Positions 54,539 through 62,395 of a DNA stretch of 64,000 nucleotides are shown in pieces. The position numbers and the translations under genes were made by a program. Position 1 is the first letter of the stretch. Every line of letters begins with the position of its first letter. The stretch is from Bacteroidales bacterium (GTDB lineage: Bacteria > Bacteroidota > Bacteroidia > Bacteroidales > UBA932). The DNA lies in the NCBI GenBank assembly GCA_017504965.1, contig JAFVQD010000008.1:62001-126000 (forward strand). Direction: 5' to 3'. The notes below the pieces were generated by a model. It saw only the letters and a list, made by a program, of their open reading frames with translations, had not been told where the DNA came from and searched no databases.

Positions 54539-55804
54539 ATGCAATTAGATATTTTTGACAGAATTAGAAAGTCTACCGGTGGTCCTATCGGACAGTACCG
54601 TGATAAAGCTGAGGGTTACTTCGCATTCCCACGTCTGGAAGGTGATCTTGGCCCTCATATGAAATTCAATGGACAAGAGGTCCTTTGCTGGAGTTTGAAC
54701 AACTATCTTGGTCTTGCAAACCACCCTGAGATCCGTAAAGTAGATGCAGAGGCATCTGCCCGCTGGGGTCTTGCATACCCTATGGGTAGCCGTATGATGA
54801 CAGGTCAGACACATCTTCACGAAGAGCTTGAGCGCCGTCTTGCAGCTTTCGAGAAGAAAGAGGCCGCTTTCGAATTCAACTTCGGTTATCAGGGTATCGT
54901 ATCCACTATCGATGCACTTGTGGGGCGTCACGATGTGATCGTATATGACGCTGAAGACCACGCTTGTCTGCTCGACGGTATCCGTCTTCACATCGGAAGC
55001 AAGTACAAATTCCGTCACAACGACATTAAAGACTGTGAACGTGTCCTGGCAAAAGCTTGCGCTGAGGCAGATGCAAACGGTGGTGGTGTACTTCTTATCA
55101 CTGAGGGTGTATTTGGTATGACCGGTGCACTTGGTATCCTGGATCAGATCGCTGCCCTTAAGAAGAAATACAGCTTCCGTATTATGATCGACGATGCACA
55201 CGGATTTGGTGTGATGGGTCCTCACGGTCGCGGTACATCAGAGCACTTCGGTGTGATGGATGAGATCGATATCTATATCGGTGCTTACGCCAAATCTATG
55301 GCCATCATCGGTGGTTTCGTAGCATCAGACAAAGATATCATCGACTACCTCAAATACAATATGCGTTCTCAGATCTACGCCAAATCTCTCCCTATGCCTA
55401 TCGTAGAGGGGTGTCTGAAGAGACTTGAGATTATCGACAGCCCTGAGGGTGATGAGCGCAGAGCCCAGCTTTGGAAAGTGACCAGAAGACTTCAGGAAGG
55501 GTTCCGCGAGTTGGGATTCGATATTGGCCCTGCTGAGGCTTGTGTAACCCCTGTTCACGTAAAAGCAGGTGTAAATCAGGCATCAAATATCGCTGTTGCA
55601 CTTCGCGAAGAGTACCATATCTTCTGTTCAGTAGTCATCTACCCTGTAATCCCTCCTGGAATGGTTATCTTCCGCGTTATCCCTACCGCCGCACACAGTA
55701 TGGAAGATGTAGAGAGGACATTGGAAGCATTCCGCGATATGAAAGAGAGACTTGATCGCGGCGAATTCGACAAAGAGATGCCAAATATGGCGCTTTTGAA
55801 ATAA
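54539..55804 (+). CDS. PLP-dependent 2-oxoamine synthase, probable serine palmitoyltransferase
   Basis: A 421-residue PLP enzyme of the alpha-oxoamine synthase family (AONS, KBL, SPT). It begins with MDIFDRI-type text (MQLDIFDRIRKSTGGPIGQY) and contains CWSLNNYLGLANHPEIRK and the PMGSRMMTGQTHLHEELE loop. LITEGVFGMTGALGILDQI and the PLP Asp/His in MIDDAHGFGVMG follow, with the Schiff-base Lys in GAYAKSMAIIGGF. The closest group by eye is the Bacteroidetes serine palmitoyltransferase, which condenses serine with fatty acyl-CoA to start sphingolipid synthesis. Alternatives are glycine C-acetyltransferase or biotin-pathway AONS; no bio genes are near. Confidence 0.72.
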   Translation: MQLDIFDRIRKSTGGPIGQYRDKAEGYFAFPRLEGDLGPHMKFNGQEVLCWSLNNYLGLANHPEIRKVDAEASARWGLAYPMGSRMMTGQTHLHEELERRLAAFEKKEAAFEFNFGYQGIVSTIDALVGRHDVIVYDAEDHACLLDGIRLHIGSKYKFRHNDIKDCERVLAKACAEADANGGGVLLITEGVFGMTGALGILDQIAALKKKYSFRIMIDDAHGFGVMGPHGRGTSEHFGVMDEIDIYIGAYAKSMAIIGGFVASDKDIIDYLKYNMRSQIYAKSLPMPIVEGCLKRLEIIDSPEGDERRAQLWKVTRRLQEGFRELGFDIGPAEACVTPVHVKAGVNQASNIAVALREEYHIFCSVVIYPVIPPGMVIFRVIPTAAHSMEDVERTLEAFRDMKERLDRGEFDKEMPNMALLK

Positions 55805-55818
55805 TGAATTATGACATA

Positions 55819-55853
55819 GAAAAGGTGAGGTTTTGATCAGCCTCACCTTTTTT
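55819..55853. terminator. Bidirectional terminator between the 2-oxoamine synthase and MarR genes
   Basis: AAAAGGTGAGG pairs with CCTCACCTTTT over a 10-base loop, with T-rich ends on both strands. Both genes converge here. Confidence 0.88.
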
Positions 55854-55854
55854 A

Positions 55855-56289
55855 TTACTCTATGCTTGACATATTCTTATCCAGTTTGTCGAGTGTCTGG
55901 AGGAAATTTCTCAACTCATCCTCACTTATCCCCTCCAGCATCTTATCGAGAATGTAGATCCCTTTCTGCTTGGCTCCGATCTTCAGCTGCTCTGCCTTTT
56001 CAGTCAGGACAATGGTATTTGACCTGCGGTCGTGCGGATTCTGCTGCCGCACCACAAAACCTTTCTTCTCTATAGCATCCACCAACTTGGTAACAGAGTT
56101 CTTGTCCTTCTGCATCTGGTCAGCGAGCTGCTGCTGCGACATCTCTCCCTGATTCCACAACAGGTCTATCAGAATAAACTGCTCCGGAGTCAGAGGTACA
56201 CCCCTCTTTTTAAGCATAGCGGCGATATATTGTTTCAGCTTGCAGGCAGTCAGATTCAGCTCCACAGCGATCTCCTTAGATAGTAACAT
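55855..56289 (-). CDS. MarR-family transcriptional regulator
   Basis: A 144-residue regulator of full MarR length. N-terminal dimer helices precede the winged helix: LTPEQFILIDLLWNQ, then MSQQQLADQMQKDKNSVTKLVDAIEKKG as helix-turn-helix, and the wing with NPHDRRSNTIVLTEKA (the conserved DRR). It has no cysteines and probably senses a small ligand. A perfect 11-bp palindrome over its own predicted transcription start suggests autoregulation. It faces the TrmH gene divergently and the 2-oxoamine synthase convergently. Confidence 0.93.
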   Translation of the reverse strand: MLLSKEIAVELNLTACKLKQYIAAMLKKRGVPLTPEQFILIDLLWNQGEMSQQQLADQMQKDKNSVTKLVDAIEKKGFVVRQQNPHDRRSNTIVLTEKAEQLKIGAKQKGIYILDKMLEGISEDELRNFLQTLDKLDKNMSSIE

Positions 56290-56292
56290 AAG

Positions 56293-56303
56293 TATACAGT
56301 ATA
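56293..56303. promoter_or_regulatory. Candidate MarR operator (palindrome TATACAGTATA)
   Basis: A perfect 11-base dyad (TATAC-A-GTATA) lies between the MarR -7 box (56313-56320) and its ATG, covering the expected transcription start, a usual place for an autorepressor site. Confidence 0.4.
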
Positions 56304-56312
56304 TTTTAGATA

Positions 56313-56320
56313 CAAAATTA
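56313..56320 (-). promoter_or_regulatory. -7 promoter box of the MarR gene
   Basis: TAATTTTG on the minus strand matches TAnnTTTG, 23 bases before the ATG ending at 56289. Confidence 0.6.
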
Positions 56321-56331
56321 CAATACTATTA

Positions 56332-56339
56332 TATTTTTG
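56332..56339 (+). promoter_or_regulatory. -7 promoter box of the TrmH-family gene
   Basis: TATTTTTG matches TAnnTTTG, 43 bases before the ATG at 56383. Confidence 0.55.
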
Positions 56340-56382
56340 CAAAATTTATGAAATATCAATACCTTCGGACTTTACTTTCATT

Positions 56383-57120
56383 ATGGCCACGCTATCTGCA
56401 AATAAGATAAAATTCATCCGTTCACTCTCCCAGAAGAAGTTCAGGGATGAGTATGGTCTGTTTGTGGCTGAAGGGGAGAAGATGGTCAGTGAGGCTTTGG
56501 CTTCAGGATATGAAGTAGAAGAGATATACCGCGCCGATGAGATAGGTAAGGAGACTATGTCCAGAATCTCCAACCTCTCTTCACCATCACCTGTACTCGC
56601 TGTAATACGCAAACAGGATGCTGATCAAAGTGAGTTTCTCAAAAACATAACCCCATCATCGGAAGGGCTCTATCTGGCCCTCGACGGAGTCAAGGATCCC
56701 GGCAATCTGGGGACCATCATCAGACTGGCTGACTGGTTCGGGATAGAGGCTATATTTGCCAGCCCTGGGACAGTAGAAGTTTATAACCCTAAGGTGGTCC
56801 AGTCCACTATGGGTGCAATCTTCAGAAAACAGGTCATATATACAGAACTGCCCGATCTGTGCAGAAAATTCTTATCTGCCGGTCTCCCTGTGTATGGGAC
56901 ATTTCTTGACGGTAAAAATATGTACGATTCCCTCCGACAAGACCAGAAGCACGGTCTTATCGTGATGGGAAGCGAATCATTCGGCATCTCTGATGAACTC
57001 AGAGGGGTGATAGACCACAAACTCTACATACCGCCCTACCCTGCAGACTCCGTCACATCAGAATCTCTTAACGTAGCCATCGCTACCGCTATTATCTGCG
57101 CTGAATTTAGAAGACAATAA
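56383..57120 (+). CDS. TrmH/SpoU-family RNA 2'-O-methyltransferase
   Basis: A 245-residue methyltransferase with a substrate-binding N-terminal domain (about 1-95, FRDEYGLFVAEGEKMVSEAL) and a SPOUT knot domain. Motif 1 to 3 can be read: LALDGVKDPGNLGTIIRLADWFG, LIVMGSESFGISDEL and SVTSESLNVAIATAII. It methylates ribose in rRNA or tRNA with S-adenosylmethionine; the target cannot be named. Length and layout match the RlmB-like group of Bacteroidetes. It ends at a bidirectional terminator. Confidence 0.93.
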   Translation: MATLSANKIKFIRSLSQKKFRDEYGLFVAEGEKMVSEALASGYEVEEIYRADEIGKETMSRISNLSSPSPVLAVIRKQDADQSEFLKNITPSSEGLYLALDGVKDPGNLGTIIRLADWFGIEAIFASPGTVEVYNPKVVQSTMGAIFRKQVIYTELPDLCRKFLSAGLPVYGTFLDGKNMYDSLRQDQKHGLIVMGSESFGISDELRGVIDHKLYIPPYPADSVTSESLNVAIATAIICAEFRRQ

Positions 57121-57153
57121 AAAACCTCTTCTGGCGATCCAGAAGAGGTTTCC
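57117..57153. terminator. Bidirectional terminator between TrmH and M13 genes
   Basis: AACCTCTTCTGG pairs with CCAGAAGAGGTT (12 bp). On the minus strand it is followed by TTTTTTATT, a strong tail for the M13 peptidase transcript. Confidence 0.88.
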
Positions 57154-57171
57154 TATAATATTGTATAGCCA

Positions 57172-59205
57172 CTACCAGATAATTACCCTCTCCTCCTGAG
57201 GCAGGAACATCTGGCCATCGGTGATGCCGAATGCCTGATAGAAGGTCTCGATGTTTCGAAGAGTCGCATTCACGCGGTTTTTGCCAAGTGAGTGGACATC
57301 CACCTTGGTGAGGCGTGCGATCTCCTCGTCACGGATATTCTGTCCCCAGATGGTAGCATATGAGAGGTAGAAGCGCTGATCGGCGGTGAAGCCATCCACA
57401 GGTACAGGCTCCCCTTTATCTTTGAACGAATTGTGAAGAGCGGTGTAAGATACCCTCAAACCACCCTGGTCTGCGATATTCTCACCAAGTGAAAGGGCAC
57501 CATCGGCCATAATTGCAGGCTGGTCACCCTTTGCAGGGAGCACCTCGATCTTATTGAATTGCTCTACGAGGACATCTGTACGTACTTTGAATGCTGCTGC
57601 ATCCTCAGCAGTCCACCAATTGTTCATATTGCCATCTTTATCGAACTGACGGCCCTGATCATCGAAGCCGTGGGTCATTTCGTGACCTATAACCACACCT
57701 ATTGCACCATAATTTACAGCATCGTCTGCTGCAGAGTTGTAGAATGGTGGCTGAAGGATAGCTGCAGGGAAGCAGATCTCATTGGTGGTAGGGTTATAGT
57801 ATGCATTTACTGTCTGAGGGGACATAAACCATCTGGTGCGGTCCACCTCCTTGCCCAGGTCAGACAGATTGTCGGCAGTATACCAGGCACTTGCACGTTT
57901 GATATTTTCCCAGTAAGAGAGTGAAGGGTCAATAACCAGAGATGAGTAATCTTTCCATTTGTCAGGGTAGCCGATCTTAACGGTGAATGTGTTGAGTTTC
58001 TCCTGAGCTTTCGCTTTTGTAGCCTCAGACATCCATTCCAGCGCATCGATATGCTGTCCGAGTGCCACCTGAAGGTTTTTAACCATCTCAGTCATACGCT
58101 GCTTGTCACTTTCAGGGAAGTACTTCTTCACATAGATCTCACCTACAGCCTCGCCGAGGAGACCGTTTGGAACAGCCATAGCACGCTTCCAGCGCGGACG
58201 CATCTCCTGCTGTCCTGACATCTGGCGGCCGAAGAAATCGAAGTATGCAGCATAGAGTTCATCACCTGCATAACTTGCTGCACTCGAAACCACACTTGCT
58301 GCCATATATGCTTTGATGGTCTCAATATCCTCTTTTGCGAAGAGTTTGAATACCACATCCAGCACCTCAGGCTGACCTACGATCACTTTATCGAATTCAC
58401 CAATACCCATTTGGGAGAAGTAGCTATTCCAGTCGAAAGCAGAGTAGCGTTTTACAAACTCGGCTTTGGTCATAGGGTTGTAGTTTGCAGGGACATCACG
58501 AAGCTGCACATTGGTGCGGAAAGCCTTGGCCATCTTAGTCTCAAGGGCAAGCACTTTCTCTGCTTTGGAAGAGGCGTCTTCCCATCCCAGCATAGTGAAG
58601 GCTTTGGTGAGCCATTGGGTGTAACCCTCACGTTTTGACTGATTCTCTGCATCGAGGTAGTAGTCACGGTTACCCATACCGAGGCCCGACTGGTCGATGT
58701 ATAGGACATTTACATTGCTATTGAGCAAGTCGGCACTTACATATAGTCCGAATAGTGGATTTCCTGCAGAGGTGTGGATAAGGGCAGTGGCGGTAGCCAG
58801 GTGCGATCTTTTGCTGATGGCCATAATCTGCTCAACGTCAGCCTTTACCGGGGCTATACCTTCTTTGTTCAGACGGGTAGAGTCAAGCCCCATAGTGTAG
58901 AGGTCAGCGATCTTCTGGTCCACTGTCCCTTGCTCAAATTTAGATTTGGCGATAGAGGCAAAAAGTTCGTTGAGACGGATCTCATTGTTCTCTCGAAGGA
59001 CATCGAAAGTGCCGTAGCGGGCAAACTCAGGTTTTAGAGGGTTTTTAGCTTGCCATCCGCCGGTGGCATATTGATAGAAATCGTCTTTGAGAGCTACACT
59101 CTCATCAAAATTGGCGCGGTCGATGGCGGGTACGTTTTCGACCTTGTTAAGGTTACAACTTGCCATAAGAGCGACAGTTGAAAGGGTTAATAAAATCTTT
59201 TTCAT
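57172..59205 (-). CDS. M13-family metallopeptidase (neprilysin/PepO-like) lipoprotein
   Basis: A 677-residue exported zinc endopeptidase. The signal peptide has a lipobox-like MASC (Cys17). The N-terminal M13 domain (about 35-430) includes DDFYQYATGGWQAKNPL; the C-terminal catalytic domain has the zinc motif IGHEMTHGFDDQGRQFD near residue 507, the third ligand in LGENIADQGGL, and the final VIIW. M13 enzymes degrade peptides below about 40 residues, so this could supply peptides to a SusCD-type importer. It is transcribed alone between a terminator and a -7 box. Confidence 0.95.
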   Translation of the reverse strand: MKKILLTLSTVALMASCNLNKVENVPAIDRANFDESVALKDDFYQYATGGWQAKNPLKPEFARYGTFDVLRENNEIRLNELFASIAKSKFEQGTVDQKIADLYTMGLDSTRLNKEGIAPVKADVEQIMAISKRSHLATATALIHTSAGNPLFGLYVSADLLNSNVNVLYIDQSGLGMGNRDYYLDAENQSKREGYTQWLTKAFTMLGWEDASSKAEKVLALETKMAKAFRTNVQLRDVPANYNPMTKAEFVKRYSAFDWNSYFSQMGIGEFDKVIVGQPEVLDVVFKLFAKEDIETIKAYMAASVVSSAASYAGDELYAAYFDFFGRQMSGQQEMRPRWKRAMAVPNGLLGEAVGEIYVKKYFPESDKQRMTEMVKNLQVALGQHIDALEWMSEATKAKAQEKLNTFTVKIGYPDKWKDYSSLVIDPSLSYWENIKRASAWYTADNLSDLGKEVDRTRWFMSPQTVNAYYNPTTNEICFPAAILQPPFYNSAADDAVNYGAIGVVIGHEMTHGFDDQGRQFDKDGNMNNWWTAEDAAAFKVRTDVLVEQFNKIEVLPAKGDQPAIMADGALSLGENIADQGGLRVSYTALHNSFKDKGEPVPVDGFTADQRFYLSYATIWGQNIRDEEIARLTKVDVHSLGKNRVNATLRNIETFYQAFGITDGQMFLPQEERVIIW

Positions 59206-59238
59206 TATCGTTTGTAAACTGTTTTTTCAAATAGTGTG

Positions 59239-59246
59239 CAAAATTA
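59239..59246 (-). promoter_or_regulatory. -7 promoter box of the M13 peptidase
   Basis: TAATTTTG on the minus strand matches TAnnTTTG, 33 bases before the ATG ending at 59205. Confidence 0.6.
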
Positions 59247-59265
59247 AATAATAGTTTTAATTTCT

Positions 59266-59273
59266 TACCTTTG
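59266..59273 (+). promoter_or_regulatory. -7 promoter box of the YitT-hydrolase operon
   Basis: TACCTTTG matches TAnnTTTG, 19 bases before the ATG at 59293. Confidence 0.6.
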
Positions 59274-59292
59274 TAGTTTATATAAATATCTT

Positions 59293-60201
59293 ATGAGCTA
59301 TACTACCAAAGAGAAGCCCTTTTCTAAGGATTTTTTCATCACATACGCCTGGCTGGCAGCAGGCTGTTTCCTATTTGCCCTTGGCAATATCCTTTTCGCC
59401 GAGCCCTACGGATTTGCTCCGGGCGGCACTTACGGACTATCCATCGTATTCCACCACCTTTTCGGCTGGAGGACAGAGGCAGCAGCACTGTGTATGGATA
59501 TTCCTCTGCTGATTATAGGTTTTATATTCCTCGGCGGCAAGTTCGGAGTCAAGACCGTGGTATGCACCTTTATGATCCCGGTCTTTATGAGCCTTATCCA
59601 CAAGTTCTATGGCTTCGATGCTCTACTTGAGCCCGGTATTACAGACAGGGCCCTGCTGGAAGAGCAGCTCCTCTCTTCCATCTTCGGAGGTATCGTCTAC
59701 GGTATAGGTCTTGGTATGATCTTCAAGTCACGCGCCACATCCGGAGGGAGTGACATCATATCTATGATTCTTCATAAATATACACACATATCACTCGGCA
59801 CACTGGTCATCATAGTGGACTGCTGTATAACCCTCACCACCGTCATAGCGTTCGGTGACTGGAGGCTCCCGATGTACTCCTGGATACTGATCTTCGTGGA
59901 GGGGAAAGTTATCGATCTGGTAGTGGATGGTGCCAATGTCCATAAGACCCTTATGATTATCACCTCCGAGACTGAGCAGGTGAGACGCATCATCATCGAA
60001 GAGTTAGGGAGAGGTGCCACCATCCTTCACGGAGAGGGGGGCTACAAAGGTGATTCCCGTGAGATTATCTATACCATCGTCACCCGTAGAGAGTCATCTA
60101 TCCTCCGCCACAGAATAAACGAAGTGGACTCCAAAGCATTTATCAATATCATAGACTCGAAAGAGATTTTAGGAAACGGATTCAAACCTATAGAAGAGTA
60201 A
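59293..60201 (+). CDS. YitT-family membrane protein (DUF161/DUF2179)
   Basis: A 302-residue integral membrane protein. Five or six hydrophobic segments fill about 15-215 (YAWLAAGCFLFALGNILFAEPYGFAPGG; FIFLGGKFGVKTVVCTF; SIFGGIVYGIGLGMIFKSRATSGGSDIIS). The C-terminal soluble DUF2179 domain (about 220-300, TLMIITSETEQVRRIIIEELGRGATILHGEGGY) follows. This is the standard YitT layout; the transported or sensed ligand is unknown. A beta-lactamase-fold hydrolase starts 4 bases after it. Confidence 0.92.
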   Translation: MSYTTKEKPFSKDFFITYAWLAAGCFLFALGNILFAEPYGFAPGGTYGLSIVFHHLFGWRTEAAALCMDIPLLIIGFIFLGGKFGVKTVVCTFMIPVFMSLIHKFYGFDALLEPGITDRALLEEQLLSSIFGGIVYGIGLGMIFKSRATSGGSDIISMILHKYTHISLGTLVIIVDCCITLTTVIAFGDWRLPMYSWILIFVEGKVIDLVVDGANVHKTLMIITSETEQVRRIIIEELGRGATILHGEGGYKGDSREIIYTIVTRRESSILRHRINEVDSKAFINIIDSKEILGNGFKPIEE

Positions 60202-60205
60202 CATT

Positions 60206-61369
60206 ATGAAAATTATCAGAAATATCCTCCTTATGGGAGCAATGGTCTTTCTGGCAGTATCTTGCATTTGTTCTGCTGAAAAACAGGCACAAAAAGAATT
60301 TGAAGAGATTATGGAGCGCAATAAGGCCGTCGGTCTGGCTGTAGTGGCAGTAAAAGATGGCCGCGTAGTCTATAACGAGACCTTCGGATACAGCGACCTG
60401 GATGCCACAGAGGCCTGGGAAAAAGAGGATGTACTCCGTATCGCCTCTATCTCCAAATCGTTTACCGCTACCGCAATACTCCAGCTTGTAGAGCAAGGCA
60501 AACTCTCCCTCGATGCAGACGTATCGGATATTATGGGGTTCACCATCAGAAACCCACACTACCCCGACACCCCCATCACAGTAAAGATGCTCCTCTCCCA
60601 CACATCGAGTATGAGTGATGCCAATGGATATTTCTCATTCGATTATCTTCACAGGGATTGCTCACCCACCTGGGAGAAGGCCTGGAACAGTTATCAGCCG
60701 GGGACAGGTTACCAATACTGCAATCTGGGATTCAACACCCTCGGTGCCATTATCGAGAAGTGCAGCGGTGTAAGATTTGACCGGTATGTTTATGAGAATA
60801 TCCTCAAACCGCTCGGAGTATATGCCCACCACAATGTAAATGAGCTTGACCCTGATAAGTTTGTCAAGATATACAGATATAGCCATAGGGACAGTTCATT
60901 CAAATGGACCGAATCTGCATACGAACTTCATCCCGATGCTTTGTCCGAGTATAAGCTCGGTTACTCCACCACACTCTTCTCCCCTACCGGAGGTCTCAAG
61001 ATCTCCGCTCAGGATCTGGCCCGTGTGATGATGATGCATATGAATCACGGCACACTTGATGGTGTAAAGATTCTCGATCGCGAGAGTGCTATCCTGATGC
61101 AGTCTGAGCTCACCCCTACCGATCACGAAGGGGAGCACTACGGTATGGCTATGATCAGGACCAATGATCTCCTTTCGGGACAGCGTCTTCTCGGTCACGA
61201 CGGACTGGCTCTGGGAGCATATACAGCTATGTACTGGCATCCCGAAGATAATTACGGATTCGTAGTTATGACCAATGGCTGTACCGGCGTTTCAGACAAC
61301 GACATCTTCGCCAACATCCTTTGCGAATCTGTAGAGTGCCTCTACAGGAATTTTGTGGAGAGGAAGTAG
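60206..61369 (+). CDS. Serine hydrolase, class C beta-lactamase/penicillin-binding fold (second)
   Basis: A 387-residue exported protein with a lipobox-like AVSC (Cys20). The beta-lactamase-related domain fills most of it: SxxK as ASISKSF (Ser81, Lys84), the Tyr motif YQYCNLGFN (Tyr-Cys-Asn), and the third motif LGHDGLALGAY (HDG instead of HTG). It is paralogous in fold, but not close in sequence, to the protein at 48801, and lacks its C-terminal beta domain. Likely a peptidase or esterase of the periplasm; co-transcribed with yitT by spacing. Confidence 0.9.
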   Translation: MKIIRNILLMGAMVFLAVSCICSAEKQAQKEFEEIMERNKAVGLAVVAVKDGRVVYNETFGYSDLDATEAWEKEDVLRIASISKSFTATAILQLVEQGKLSLDADVSDIMGFTIRNPHYPDTPITVKMLLSHTSSMSDANGYFSFDYLHRDCSPTWEKAWNSYQPGTGYQYCNLGFNTLGAIIEKCSGVRFDRYVYENILKPLGVYAHHNVNELDPDKFVKIYRYSHRDSSFKWTESAYELHPDALSEYKLGYSTTLFSPTGGLKISAQDLARVMMMHMNHGTLDGVKILDRESAILMQSELTPTDHEGEHYGMAMIRTNDLLSGQRLLGHDGLALGAYTAMYWHPEDNYGFVVMTNGCTGVSDNDIFANILCESVECLYRNFVERK

Positions 61370-61425
61370 GCATTTCATTCCCTGGTAGTGTTTTGGTGAT
61401 ATCATCACGAAGAAATTGGGCCGCT

Positions 61426-61477
61426 GGCATTCCCTCTGGGATTGGGCCTGCGGGATTAGGCCTCCGGCATTCCCTCT
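61426..61477. repeat. Short GC-rich direct repeats
   Basis: GGCATTCCCTCT occurs at 61426-61437 and 61466-61477, and GGGATT with following GGCCT occurs at 61438 and 61452 (14-base period). This patch is GC-rich compared with its surroundings and holds no gene. Confidence 0.6.
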
Positions 61478-61538
61478 CTCCTCGCCGGAGGGGCCCTTGC
61501 AGAAAACAGGCCTGGAGCTACGCTCCGTTTTTTATGCA

Positions 61539-61576
61539 AAAAATCCTCTGCTAGAGCAAGCTCTGCGAGGATTTTT
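61539..61576. terminator. Bulged long hairpin, possible bidirectional terminator
   Basis: AAAAATCCTC at the left pairs with GAGGATTTTT at the right, with inner AGAGC/GCTCT pairing and two single-base bulges. It has A- and T-rich edges and lies between the hydrolase gene and tRNA-Ser. Confidence 0.5.
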
Positions 61577-61581
61577 CACAC

Positions 61582-61610
61582 AAAAAAACCGGATGATTTT
61601 CATCATCCGG
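61582..61610 (-). terminator. Intrinsic terminator of tRNA-Ser
   Basis: On the minus strand CCGGATGAT pairs with ATCATCCGG over GAAA and is followed by seven T residues, about 12 bases after the tRNA 3' end. Confidence 0.88.
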
Positions 61611-61621
61611 CCTGTTTTCTG

Positions 61622-61706
61622 CGGAGAGAGAGGGATTCGAACCCCCGAACCCTTTCAGGTCAACGGTTTTCAAGACCGCCGCATTCGACCACTCTGCCAT
61701 CTCTCC
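61622..61706 (-). tRNA. tRNA-Ser (anticodon TGA)
   Basis: An 85-base class II tRNA on the minus strand: acceptor GGAGAGA/TCTCTCC, discriminator G73, anticodon stem GCGGT/ACCGT-type and loop CTTGAAA with anticodon TGA, and a long variable arm as in serine tRNAs. CCA is not encoded. Confidence 0.95.
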
Positions 61707-61724
61707 AATTCCCTTTTGGGACTG

Positions 61725-61732
61725 CAAAAGTA
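61725..61732 (-). promoter_or_regulatory. -7 promoter box of tRNA-Ser
   Basis: TACTTTTG on the minus strand matches TAnnTTTG, 18 bases before the tRNA 5' end, and is followed by CAGTCCC as at the tRNA-Pro(AGG) promoter. Confidence 0.65.
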
Positions 61733-61765
61733 GAAATAATTCTCAATTCTGCAAAAAATATTTTA

Positions 61766-62386
61766 CTATTTTTCAGAAAAGAATTTCCAGTGGAATATCA
61801 GCAAGTAGAAGGCACCTACTGTAATGCAGGAATCAGCGAAGTTGAAGATAGGTCTGAAAAAGACCAGGCTGTCACCTCCTACCATCGGGACCCATTCGGG
61901 CCAGGTGGTATCGATGATCGGGAAGAAGAGCATATCTACCACTTTACCCAGGAAGAATGGCGCATATCCCCCACCCTCAGGGAGAAATCCTGCCACCTGG
62001 TACATAGTAGATTCTCCGAAAAGGACACCATAGAACATACAGTCTATGATATTGCCCAGTGCACCTACCATCACCAGCATTACACCGACACAGACCCCCA
62101 TAGGGACCTCACTCCCTTTTTTGAGGAGCTTGCGAAGGTAGATGAGCATCACCACCACCAGCACTATTCTCAGGATGGTGAGGATGTATTTGCCTATATT
62201 ACCACCAAATTCCATCCCGAAAGCCATTCCTGGATTCTCTATAAAAAGAATTTGGAACCAATCTCCGAGTACGGAAATTGATTCCCCTATTCTCATATTG
62301 GTCTTGACCAGGATTTTGGATACCTGGTCAATCACCAATAGTATTGTCGCTATAATCGTAAGTTTTTGCCCCCTGCTGAGTGCCAT
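61766..62386 (-). CDS. lspA: Lipoprotein signal peptidase (signal peptidase II)
   Basis: A 206-residue inner-membrane aspartic protease that cleaves prolipoproteins before the lipidated Cys. Four membrane helices are visible. Conserved text: [26 protein letters not shown] with the first catalytic Asp, and [16 protein letters not shown] with the second. The insertion between about 118 and 160 ([20 protein letters not shown]) is the longer loop seen in Bacteroidetes LspA. It would process the many lipoproteins in this window. It starts 9 bases after the DksA-like gene. Confidence 0.95.
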   Translation of the reverse strand: MALSRGQKLTIIATILLVIDQVSKILVKTNMRIGESISVLGDWFQILFIENPGMAFGMEFGGNIGKYILTILRIVLVVVMLIYLRKLLKKGSEVPMGVCVGVMLVMVGALGNIIDCMFYGVLFGESTMYQVAGFLPEGGGYAPFFLGKVVDMLFFPIIDTTWPEWVPMVGGDSLVFFRPIFNFADSCITVGAFYLLIFHWKFFSEK

Positions 62387-62395
62387 CCGCTTCTA

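Larger units (their letters stand above)
61499..61622. repeat. 14-bp inverted repeat enclosing a chain of hairpins beside tRNA-Ser
   Basis: GCAGAAAACAGGCC (61499-61512) is the exact reverse complement of GGCCTGTTTTCTGC (61609-61622). Inside are GGAGC/GCTCC (61514-61526) followed by TTTTTT, a long bulged stem starting AAAAATCCTC (about 61539-61576), and the tRNA-Ser terminator hairpin. The right arm touches the tRNA discriminator base. Confidence 0.7.

Noticed and set aside
53796..55225. Long minus-strand frames (223 and 226 codons) opposite the VOC and 2-oxoamine synthase genes
   Set aside because: Both are antisense to well-supported genes and show no signal, motif or family pattern.
61370..61425. 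Open frame continuing over the GC-rich repeats after the hydrolase
   Set aside because: The translated text is compositionally odd and runs into terminator hairpins and the tRNA-Ser.
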